A DNA stretch of 6,532 bases from CAYOHY01 sp964403885 (GTDB lineage: Bacteria > Actinomycetota > Coriobacteriia > Anaerosomatales > PHET01): NCBI GenBank assembly GCA_964403885.1, contig CAYOHY010000079.1, positions 1-6,532 of the forward strand, given 5' to 3'. Of the stretch, positions 1 to 5,931 are shown one piece after another. Under the pieces are notes generated by a model. That model searched no databases. It saw nothing but the letters and a program-made list of their open reading frames with translations, and had not been told where the DNA came from. Both the position numbers and the translations under genes were made by a program. The number at the start of each line of letters is the position of its first letter. Positions within the stretch are counted from its first letter, which is position 1.

Positions 1-410
1 AGCTCGGCCTTCCCGATGAGATCGTCCACCGCCAGCCCTTCCCGGGCCCCGGCCTCGCCGTGCGTATCATCGGCGACATCACGCACGAGAAGCTCGAGAA
101 GCTGCGCTTCGCCGATGCGATCGTGCGCGAGGAGATCGGTGCGTGGGACGCCGACCGCGAGGTCTGGCAGTACTTCGCCGTGCTCCCCGACATCAAGTCG
201 GTGGGCGTCATGGGCGACGAGCGCACCTACGAGAACCCGATCATCATCCGAGCGGTGGCCTCGGCCGACGCGATGACCGCGGACTGGGCGCGCCTGCCCC
301 ACGACCTGCTCGCCAAGATGAGCAACCGCATCATCAACGAGGTCGACGGCATCAACCGTGTGGCGTACGACATCACGTCGAAGCCGCCCGGAACGATCGA
401 GTGGGAGTAG
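1..410 (+). CDS. guaA: GMP synthase (glutamine-hydrolysing), C-terminal part, 5'-truncated by window
   Basis: The last 135 codons of GMP synthase are visible (reading frame from base 3, TAG stop at 408-410). The enzyme aminates XMP to GMP with glutamine and ATP, the last step of guanine nucleotide synthesis in the cytoplasm. What remains is the C-terminal dimerisation and XMP-binding domain. It opens with a match to the family signature HRQPFPGPGLAVRI and continues through IIIRAVASADAMTADWARLP. It ends in the hallmark tail YDITSKPPGTIEWE, nearly the same as the end of E. coli GuaA. The glutamine amidotransferase and ATP-pyrophosphatase domains lie outside the window. A strong hairpin begins about 20 bases after the stop, so this gene probably ends its transcription unit here. 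Identity rests on several conserved blocks and is close to certain. Confidence 0.97.
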   Translation, partial: LGLPDEIVHRQPFPGPGLAVRIIGDITHEKLEKLRFADAIVREEIGAWDADREVWQYFAVLPDIKSVGVMGDERTYENPIIIRAVASADAMTADWARLPHDLLAKMSNRIINEVDGINRVAYDITSKPPGTIEWE

Positions 411-534
411 GACGCATCACGAGGTGAACTTCGAGAGCCGACCAGCCACGCGCGGGTCGGCTCTCGTGCAAGACAAGACAGATGCTCTCGCCGCAGCGCG
501 GGACCGGGTACCACGAACGAAGGGGGGCGCCGAC
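411..534. other. Intergenic gap between guaA and chorismate mutase
   Basis: This is 124 bp without a gene. It holds the 432-466 hairpin and, at its right end, the purine-rich Shine-Dalgarno GAAGGGGGG (519-527), seven bases before the ATG at 535. I looked for a promoter between the hairpin and the start and saw no convincing -35/-10 pair. No T-box or riboswitch-like conserved core was recognised. Confidence 0.5.
432..466 (+). terminator. Perfect 12-bp hairpin downstream of guaA (terminator-like, no T-run)
   Basis: Bases 432-443 (CGAGAGCCGACC) are the exact reverse complement of 455-466, with an 11-base loop. The structure starts 21 bases after the guaA stop codon. The G/C-rich 12-bp stem resembles an intrinsic terminator, but the bases that follow (TGCAAGACAAG) contain no T-run. 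It may work as a weak or non-canonical terminator, as an mRNA 3'-end stabiliser, or as a leader structure for the next gene. The stem is seen directly; the function is inferred. Confidence 0.6.
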
Positions 535-816
535 ATGTCCGACGAGACCATCGACGCTCAAGCGCGGATCGCCGAGATCCGCGCACGCATCGACGCGATC
601 GACTGCCAGCTGGTCAAGCTCTTGAACGAGCGCGCTCAGTGCTCGCTCGACATCCGCGGGCTGAAGCCGCACGCGCACTGGGGGCTCTACGACCCCAAGC
701 GCGAGGAGGAGATCTTCACCAACGTCGCCAAGTGCAACGAGGGACCGCTCTACGCCGACGACCTCCGCGAGATCTACGAGGCCATCTTGCACGTTGCCAA
801 GGAGATGAGGGGCTGA
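535..816 (+). CDS. Chorismate mutase, AroQ type, single domain (93 aa)
   Basis: This 93-residue all-helical protein should convert chorismate to prephenate (phenylalanine/tyrosine branch), or serve as a regulatory chorismate mutase subunit for the DAHP synthase encoded next. Aligned by eye with the E. coli P-protein mutase domain, the active-site residues are R16 (R11), R33 (R28), K44 (K39), D53 (D48), R56 (R51) and E57 (E52), in the contexts EIRARIDAID, LNERAQ and YDPKREEEI. The C-terminal helix IYEAILHVAKEMRG appears to carry Ala and Arg where E. coli has S84 and the catalytic Q88, which may lower activity. The ATG at 535 is preferred over upstream in-frame codons because GAAGGGGGG lies seven bases before it and the family's first helix follows directly. 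The stop TGA overlaps the next gene's ATG by one base, implying translational coupling. Confidence 0.9.
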   Translation: MSDETIDAQARIAEIRARIDAIDCQLVKLLNERAQCSLDIRGLKPHAHWGLYDPKREEEIFTNVAKCNEGPLYADDLREIYEAILHVAKEMRG

Positions 817-1613
817 TGGCCGCCCAGGACGCGTCGGCGATCGGCGCCGTGTCGCGAGGTGACGCCTGCACCATCATCGCCGGCCCGTGTTCCGTGGAGA
901 GCCGCGAGCAGATGCGCGAGGTCGCCGCGACCCTGTCTGAGCTTGGCATCAAGGTCATGCGCGGTGGCGCCTACAAGCCGCGCACCTCGCCGTTCTCCTT
1001 CCAGGGACTTGAGGAGGAGGGCCTGATCATGATGCGCGAGGCAGCCGACGAGTTCGGGCTGCTCGTGGTCACCGAAGTCACGGACTCCGCGCACGCCGAG
1101 AAGATCCACGAGTACGCCGACATCATCCAGATCGGCACGCGCAACATGGCCAACTTCAGCCTGCTGCGCAAGGTGGGCGAGGTCACTGCGGACTCGGGCA
1201 AGCCCGTGGTCTTCAAGCGCGGCATGGCGTCGACGATCGAGGAGTGGCTCCAGGCGAGCAACTACATCACGATGAACGGCAACGAGAACGTGATCTTGTG
1301 CGAGCGGGGCCTGCGCACCTTCGAGACGACCACGCGTTTCACGCTCGACATCTCGGCGGTGCCGGTGTGCCACAGCCTGTCGCTGCTGCCGATCATCGTC
1401 GACGTCTCGCACCCGGCCGGCCGTGCGGACCTCGTGCCCGCGCTCAGCCGTGCAGCGGTGGCCGTGGGCGCCGACGGCATCATGGTCGAAGTGCACCCCA
1501 ATCCGCGCGAGGCGCTGTGCGACGGACCGCAATCGCTCGATCTGGCAGGACTTCGCGACCTCGTGGGCGAACTTGCTAGAGTGGCGGCGGCCGTGGACAA
1601 GACACTGGTCTAG
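816..1613 (+). CDS. aroF: 3-deoxy-7-phosphoheptulonate (DAHP) synthase, type I-beta
   Basis: This enzyme condenses phosphoenolpyruvate and erythrose 4-phosphate to DAHP, the committed step of the shikimate pathway. The 265-residue protein is a single TIM-barrel domain. The signatures are IAGPCSVES (residues 21-29), RGGAYKPRTSPFSFQGL (49-65), QIGTRNMANF (105-114), VVFKRGMAST (131-140), IIVDVSHPAGR (193-203) and GIMVEVHPNPREALCDGPQSL (221-241). The expected metal ligands are C25, H199, E225 and D236, all present. It lacks the N-terminal ferredoxin-like domain of the Thermotoga enzyme and the fused chorismate mutase of the Bacillus enzyme; the mutase is a separate gene just upstream. The start at 816 is chosen because the ATG overlaps the upstream stop (TGATG) and AAGGAG/GAGGGG lie at 799-804/807-812. 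Feedback control probably comes through the neighbouring mutase, which is inference. The gene symbol follows one common usage; aroG/aroA are also used for this family. Confidence 0.95.
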   Translation: MAAQDASAIGAVSRGDACTIIAGPCSVESREQMREVAATLSELGIKVMRGGAYKPRTSPFSFQGLEEEGLIMMREAADEFGLLVVTEVTDSAHAEKIHEYADIIQIGTRNMANFSLLRKVGEVTADSGKPVVFKRGMASTIEEWLQASNYITMNGNENVILCERGLRTFETTTRFTLDISAVPVCHSLSLLPIIVDVSHPAGRADLVPALSRAAVAVGADGIMVEVHPNPREALCDGPQSLDLAGLRDLVGELARVAAAVDKTLV

Positions 1614-1635
1614 AGGCCGCGACAACGGTCACAAG

Positions 1636-1680
1636 CGAAGCGGGCCCGCCGCCATGTGGGGTCCGCTTCGTGTGTTTCTT
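1636..1680 (+). terminator. Intrinsic terminator candidate after aroF
   Basis: Bases 1636-1647 (CGAAGCGGGCCC) pair with 1659-1670 (GGGTCCGCTTCG) in a 12-bp stem that includes one G-T pair, with an 11-base loop. The stem is followed by the T-rich stretch TGTGTTTCTT (1671-1680). It lies 22 bases beyond the DAHP synthase stop. Strong stem, short spacing and T-rich tail make this a good Rho-independent terminator closing the chorismate mutase-DAHP synthase unit. Confidence 0.75.
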
Positions 1681-1706
1681 GGAGTCGGCATCGGCCGGGG
1701 GCACCG

Positions 1707-1934
1707 ATGCCGCAGGGTGGGGGCGCGGTGCCGGAGTCGAACATCCTGGGCGCGGGCTGCCCGCACTGCGGGGCGCTGTCCTCGCGGCGCCTGGGCGAGT
1801 GCTCGGTGTGCGGCCGCATGACGTGCGAGCGCTGCGGCAGCGTGCAGTACGCGAGGGGTGAGCGCAGGGTGACCCACGCGGAGTGTCTGAAGCGCGACCA
1901 CGACGGCTTCAAGATGATCAAGTTCGTGCGCTGA
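1707..1934 (+). CDS. Small cysteine-rich zinc-finger protein, FYVE/cross-brace-like (75 aa)
   Basis: I do not recognise a named family. The 75-residue product carries four metal-ligand pairs: C18-x2-C21, C32-x2-C35, C40-x2-C43 and H57-x2-C60. The central segment RRLGECSVCGRMTCERC has the same Cys spacing as the core of FYVE fingers (RRHHCxxCGxxxCxxC), which suggests two zinc ions bound in cross-brace fashion. It could equally be two simple zinc ribbons in tandem. The C-terminus is basic (KRDHDGFKMIKFVR). There is no signal peptide or membrane segment, so it is probably cytoplasmic. The start is uncertain. ATG 1707 has GGGGG five bases upstream; GTG 1728 has AGGGTGG seven bases upstream and would give 68 residues. 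An ATG at 1656 lies inside the terminator hairpin and is unlikely. The gene ends 32 bases before pcrA. Coding status is supported by the ligand pattern. A role in nucleic-acid or protein binding is inference. Confidence 0.72.
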   Translation: MPQGGGAVPESNILGAGCPHCGALSSRRLGECSVCGRMTCERCGSVQYARGERRVTHAECLKRDHDGFKMIKFVR

Positions 1935-1952
1935 GGCGACGGGGGAGCGTGC

Positions 1953-1958
1953 TAGAAT
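1953..1958 (+). promoter_or_regulatory. Putative -10 box for pcrA (leaderless start)
   Basis: TAGAAT matches the bacterial -10 consensus TATAAT at five of six positions in an otherwise G/C-rich gap. The A of the pcrA ATG is nine bases after the box, a normal distance for a transcription start, so the mRNA may begin at or within a base or two of the initiation codon. No Shine-Dalgarno lies in the usual window before the ATG (CCCCGCT); the GGGGGAG at 1941-1947 is about 19 bases away. No clear -35 element is visible. Confidence 0.5.
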
Positions 1959-1966
1959 ACCCCGCT

Positions 1967-4258
1967 ATGACACTGGACCTCAGCTCTCTCAACCCCGCTC
2001 AGCGTGAAGCGGTCGAAACCACCCAAGGCCCCCTGCTCGTGCTCGCGGGCGCAGGCAGCGGCAAGACGCGGGTGCTCACGTATCGCATCGCCCACCTCAT
2101 CGCCGACCTGCGCGTGAACCCCGCCGAGATCCTGGCGATCACGTTCACCAACAAGGCCGCCGCCGAGATGCGCGAGCGACTGTCGCGTCAGCTGCGCGAG
2201 CTGGGACTGTCGTTCCACCCGCGCTCGATGTGGGTCGCGACCTTCCACGCCATGTGCGTGCGCATCCTGCGCCTCGACGCCGACAAGCTCGGCTTTGGGC
2301 CCAACTTCACCATCTACGACACCGATGACTCCAAGCGCCTCCTCAAAGAGGTCATGCGCGAGCTCGAGATCAACGAGAAGGTCTACGCGGTCAACGCGAT
2401 GCAGGGCCGCATCTCCTCGGCCAAGAACGAGTTGCTCACCGCCGATGAGTTCGCTGCCCGGGCCGGCTCGCCGCTCGACAAGATGGCGGCCAAGATCTTC
2501 CCGCGCTATCAGGCGCGCCTTCTGGCGGCCAACGCGATGGACTTCGACGACCTGCTCGTCAACACGCACACCCTGCTGGCCCAGCACCCCACGGTGCTCG
2601 CTGCCTACCAGGACCGTTTCCGCTACATCAGCGTCGACGAGTACCAAGACACCAACCGCGCACAGTACGCGATCACCAACCTGCTCGCGGCCAAGCACCG
2701 CAACCTGATGGTGGTGGGCGACGACGACCAGTCGATCTACTCCTGGCGCGGCGCCGACATCCGCAACATCCTCGACTTCGAGCACGACTACCCCGAGGCC
2801 AAGGTGGTCAAGCTCGAGGAGAACTACCGCTCGACCGCGCGCATCCTCATGGCCGCCAACGCCGTGGTCGCCAACAACTCGAACCGCAAGCCCAAGACGC
2901 TGTTCACGAGCAACGCCGAGGGCGAGAAGATCTCGAGCTACCTCGCGAGCGACGAGCGCGACGAGGCCCGCTTCATCACCGGCGAGATCGAGCGCCTCCT
3001 GCGCGCCGAGAACCGCTCGTACTGCGACGTCGCGATCTTCTACCGCACCAACGCGCAGTCGCGTTCGATCGAAGACGCGCTCCTTCGTGCGGGCGTGCCC
3101 TACCGCATCGTGGGCGGCACCAAGTTCTTCGACCGCGCCGAGATCCGCGACGTCATGGGCTACCTCAAGGCCGTGGTCAACCCCGCCGACGAGATCGCAC
3201 TCAAGCGCATCATCAACACCCCTAAGCGCGGCATCGGCGACGCCACGATCGACAAGATCGAGCTGGTCGCCCGCGAGCGCGAGACCACGTTCGAGGTGGC
3301 GATGCGCGCCGGCGTGGGCGAGGACTGGCTCGACGCCCGTGCGCGCGGCAAGCTGTTCGGCTTCGCCGAGCTGCTCGACGAGCTGCGCACCATGGCGGGC
3401 GACCTGCGCGACCTGGTCGAGATGATCGTCGCCAAGTCCGGCCTCATCGAGGCGCTCGAGGCCGAGCGCACCGACGAGGCCCAGGGACGCATCGACAACA
3501 TCCGCGAGTTCTTCGGCGTCGTGTCCGAGTTCGCCGCGAGCCACGACGAGCCCGATCTGCCCAACTTCATGGAGTGGCTCGCACTGCGCACCGACCTCGA
3601 CTCCGTGGTCGAGGGCGACTCATACGTCACGCTCATGACGGTGCACACCGCCAAGGGCCTCGAGTACCCGGTCGTCTTCGTGGCCGGCCTCGAGGAGTCG
3701 ATCTTCCCGCACGCCAACTCGATGTTCGAGCAGGCGGGCGTCGAAGAGGAGCGCCGTCTCGCGTACGTGGCGATCACGCGCGCCCGCGAGAGGCTGTACC
3801 TCACGCACGCGAACTCGCGTTCGCTGTTCGGCAACACGCAGCACAACCCGCCCAGCCGCTTCATCGGCGAGATCCCGGCCGAGCACCTCGAGGTGTCGGG
3901 CGCCGGATCGAGCGGGTTCTCCGGCACCGGCTACGAGAAGCGCGGCGACCGGCGAGGGACGTTTGGTCACGGCACCGGCTCGGGCCGCGGCGAAGGCCGC
4001 GTGTACGGAAGCGGCACCCCCAAGGCCAAGGCGCCCATCGGTGGCGGGTACGGCATGGGTGCCCCCAAGGCCGCGTCCTCGGCGTCGAGCGCTCCCAAGG
4101 AGACGTTCGAGGTGGGCGACCTGGTCGACCACAAGGCGTTCGGTCGCGGCACGGTCAAGTCGGTCAAGGGCGACGCGCTCGAGATCTACTTCGACCGTAC
4201 GCGTGAGACAAAGAAGCTGCTGGTCGGGTACGCACCTATCGTGAAGATCAAGCAGTAG
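1967..4258 (+). CDS. pcrA: ATP-dependent DNA helicase PcrA/UvrD (superfamily 1A)
   Basis: This 763-residue 3'-5' DNA helicase/translocase acts in nucleotide-excision repair, in removing recombinase or RNA polymerase from DNA, and in plasmid or chromosome replication. SF1 motifs appear in order: Q motif LNPAQREAV (8-16), Walker A AGAGSGKT (27-34, K33), motif Ia ITFTNKAAAEMRERL (from 58), Walker B VDEYQDT (223-229), motif III GDDDQSIYSWRGAD (251-264), motif IV region KLEENYRST, motif V VHTAKGLEYPVVFVAGLEE (from 559) and motif VI EERRLAYVAITRARERLYLTHA (594-615). A Gly/Ser/Arg-rich flexible linker (about 644-711) leads to a C-terminal Tudor-like domain (714-763, VGDLVDHKAFGRGTVKSV), the part that contacts RNA polymerase in PcrA/UvrD. 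Length is typical (Bacillus PcrA is about 740). The ATG at 1967 is chosen because the family's N-terminus starts there; an earlier in-frame ATG at 1883 would overlap the zinc-finger gene. Confidence 0.97.
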   Translation: MTLDLSSLNPAQREAVETTQGPLLVLAGAGSGKTRVLTYRIAHLIADLRVNPAEILAITFTNKAAAEMRERLSRQLRELGLSFHPRSMWVATFHAMCVRILRLDADKLGFGPNFTIYDTDDSKRLLKEVMRELEINEKVYAVNAMQGRISSAKNELLTADEFAARAGSPLDKMAAKIFPRYQARLLAANAMDFDDLLVNTHTLLAQHPTVLAAYQDRFRYISVDEYQDTNRAQYAITNLLAAKHRNLMVVGDDDQSIYSWRGADIRNILDFEHDYPEAKVVKLEENYRSTARILMAANAVVANNSNRKPKTLFTSNAEGEKISSYLASDERDEARFITGEIERLLRAENRSYCDVAIFYRTNAQSRSIEDALLRAGVPYRIVGGTKFFDRAEIRDVMGYLKAVVNPADEIALKRIINTPKRGIGDATIDKIELVARERETTFEVAMRAGVGEDWLDARARGKLFGFAELLDELRTMAGDLRDLVEMIVAKSGLIEALEAERTDEAQGRIDNIREFFGVVSEFAASHDEPDLPNFMEWLALRTDLDSVVEGDSYVTLMTVHTAKGLEYPVVFVAGLEESIFPHANSMFEQAGVEEERRLAYVAITRARERLYLTHANSRSLFGNTQHNPPSRFIGEIPAEHLEVSGAGSSGFSGTGYEKRGDRRGTFGHGTGSGRGEGRVYGSGTPKAKAPIGGGYGMGAPKAASSASSAPKETFEVGDLVDHKAFGRGTVKSVKGDALEIYFDRTRETKKLLVGYAPIVKIKQ

Positions 4259-4286
4259 TCGCCGGATAGCGCGCGACCTGCATCTC

Positions 4287-4294
4287 AGGAAGGA
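4287..4294 (+). promoter_or_regulatory. Strong Shine-Dalgarno for the pyrophosphatase gene
   Basis: AGGAAGGA lies eight bases before the GTG at 4303. It fixes that GTG as the start codon, and the protein then begins directly with the family's first beta strand (GPVLVFGHKNPD). The 44-base gap after pcrA shows no terminator hairpin, so read-through from pcrA is likely. Confidence 0.75.
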
Positions 4295-4302
4295 TCCAGC
4301 CC

Positions 4303-5931
4303 GTGGGCCCCGTCCTCGTCTTCGGTCACAAGAACCCCGACAACGACTCGATCAGCTCTGCGGTCGCCTACGCGCACCTCAAGAACCTGACCGACACCGA
4401 CAACGTCTACCTGCCCGCGCGTCTGGGGCCCGTGCCCACGGAGACCCAGCGCGTGTTCGAGCGCTTCGGCGTGGAGCTGCCCGCCGAGATCTCCCACGTG
4501 TACCCGCGCGTGCGTGACGTCATGGTCGAAGACGTCATCACCATCCGTCCCGAGGAGCCCATGCTCGAGGCAGGCCGGCTTATGCGGGAGCGCGGGGTTC
4601 GTGCCCTGCCGGTGGTCGACGCCAACGGTGTGGTGCTTGGCCTTCTGAGCCAGGGCATGCTCGCCGAGCGCTATCTCGAAGAGACCGAGATCGCCGGTTT
4701 CGCCGAGATGCCCGTCACCGTCGCGCGCCTCGCGCGTGTGCTCGACGGCGAGCTGCTCGCCGGAGACCCCGACATGCTGGTGGCCGGCGACGTGCACATC
4801 GGCGCGGGCGAGCCCGGCACCGTCGCCGCGCGTGTGAGCGCCGGAGACGTCCTGATCGTGGGAAACCGCATCCGAACCCAGCCCATGGCCTTGGAGGCCG
4901 GTGTGGGCTGTCTGGTGGTCACAGGGGGCACTCGTCCGCCTGCTGAGGTCATCGCGTTGGCCGCCGAGAAGGGCGCCGCGCTCATCCTCACCGCCGCAGA
5001 CACCTACTCGGCGGCACGACTGGTCTCGCTCGCCCACGCCGTGGGCGACCTGATGGAGACCGATGCGCTCATGGTCTCGCCCGAGGCGTTGCTCGCCGAG
5101 GCGATCGAGGACCTGCTGACAAGCAAGCACCGCGAAGCGATCGCGATCGACGACGCGGGCCACTGCGCCGGCATCCTCACGCGCACCAACATCGCCCGGG
5201 GCACCAAGCGTCGCGTGGTCTTGGTCGACCACAACGAGGCGTCGCAGTCCGCGCTGGGGATCGAGGACGCGAGCGTGATCGAGATCGTCGACCACCACCG
5301 CGTGGGCGACATCCAGACCGCGGGACCGATCCTGTTCCTCAACCTGCCGGTGGGCTCCACCGCGACGATCGTCGCCGAGCGCTACCGGGCCCTTGGCGTC
5401 GAGATCCCGGTACCCATCGCCGGCATCCTGCTCTCCGCCGTGCTCACCGACACCGTGCTGCTCAAGTCGCCCACGACCACGGCGGTCGACCGCGACTGTG
5501 TCGAGCGCCTGGCCGCGCAGGTGGGAGTCGACGCGCTCGACTTTGGCATGGAGGTCTTCCGCTCGCGCTCGGCCGGCGAGCCGTTCAGTGCCGAGAAGGT
5601 GGTGCGCGCCGACGTGAAGGAGTACCGCGCCGGTGACACCGTGGCCGCGATCGCCCAGTACGAGACGGTGGACCTCACCGAGCTCATGGACCACGTAGGC
5701 GAGGTGCGGGCCGCCATGCAGTCCCTGCTCGATTCGCGCGACTACGACCTCGTGCTCCTCATGGCCACCGACATCGTGCGTGAGGGCTCGCAGATCATCG
5801 CGGTGGGCAAGACGCGGCTCGCTGAGCGCGCGATGGGCACCGAGTTGGGCGAGACCGGTGCGTGGATGCCGGGCGTGCTGTCGCGCAAGAAGCAGGTCGC
5901 GGCTCGTTTCGTGGAGGCGGCAGGCGCGTGA
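4303..5931 (+). CDS. ppaC: Manganese-dependent inorganic pyrophosphatase, family II, with CBS-DRTGG-CBS regulatory insert
   Basis: This cytoplasmic enzyme hydrolyses PPi to two phosphates, pulling biosynthetic reactions forward. The 542-residue chain is a DHH/DHHA2 pyrophosphatase split by a regulatory insert. The N-terminal DHH part (1-66) has GHKNPDNDS with metal ligands H9, D13 and D15. CBS1 spans about 67-125, a DRTGG domain about 130-246 (VVTGGT at 205-210), and CBS2 247-303. The DHH part then resumes with VDHNE (D309), VDHHR (D330-H331-H332) and LTDT (D383), plus K388 in LKSPTT. The DHHA2 domain ends with the phosphate-binding SRKKQ (527-531). All catalytic residues known from the Bacillus enzyme are present. 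CBS-containing family members are inhibited by AMP/ADP and activated by ATP or diadenosine polyphosphates, so this one probably senses energy charge. Bacillus-type enzymes without the insert are about 310 residues. Its stop overlaps the next gene by four bases. Confidence 0.95.
   Translation: MGPVLVFGHKNPDNDSISSAVAYAHLKNLTDTDNVYLPARLGPVPTETQRVFERFGVELPAEISHVYPRVRDVMVEDVITIRPEEPMLEAGRLMRERGVRALPVVDANGVVLGLLSQGMLAERYLEETEIAGFAEMPVTVARLARVLDGELLAGDPDMLVAGDVHIGAGEPGTVAARVSAGDVLIVGNRIRTQPMALEAGVGCLVVTGGTRPPAEVIALAAEKGAALILTAADTYSAARLVSLAHAVGDLMETDALMVSPEALLAEAIEDLLTSKHREAIAIDDAGHCAGILTRTNIARGTKRRVVLVDHNEASQSALGIEDASVIEIVDHHRVGDIQTAGPILFLNLPVGSTATIVAERYRALGVEIPVPIAGILLSAVLTDTVLLKSPTTTAVDRDCVERLAAQVGVDALDFGMEVFRSRSAGEPFSAEKVVRADVKEYRAGDTVAAIAQYETVDLTELMDHVGEVRAAMQSLLDSRDYDLVLLMATDIVREGSQIIAVGKTRLAERAMGTELGETGAWMPGVLSRKKQVAARFVEAAGA

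Noticed and set aside
358..534. In-frame N-terminal extension of chorismate mutase into guaA
   Set aside because: It would cross the hairpin and overlap guaA. The ATG at 535 has a good ribosome site and gives a normal 93-residue AroQ domain.
639..815. Upstream extension of the DAHP synthase frame to an ATG at 639
   Set aside because: The extension runs out of frame through the chorismate mutase gene and gives an Arg/Ala-rich, non-homologous peptide. The ATG at 816, coupled to the mutase stop, fits the family start.
774..1625. 283-codon open frame on the minus strand across the DAHP synthase
   Set aside because: Shadow of codon bias; His/Arg/Asp-rich with no motif, and no plausible ribosome site or neighbour on that strand.
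1883..1966. Earlier in-frame ATG for pcrA at 1883
   Set aside because: It overlaps the zinc-finger gene and adds an Arg-rich, non-conserved peptide (MSEARPRRLQDDQ...). The family N-terminus begins at 1967.
1952..3544. 530-codon open frame on the minus strand across pcrA
   Set aside because: It is an antisense shadow of a high-GC gene. Its translation is a Val/Leu/Asp/Glu/His/Arg-biased string with no recognisable domain, and it lies entirely opposite a gene with all SF1 helicase motifs.
4285..5694. 469-codon open frame on the minus strand across the pyrophosphatase gene
   Set aside because: Same cause: low-complexity His/Asp/Gly/Val/Arg-rich translation opposite a well-supported enzyme gene, with no domain of its own.
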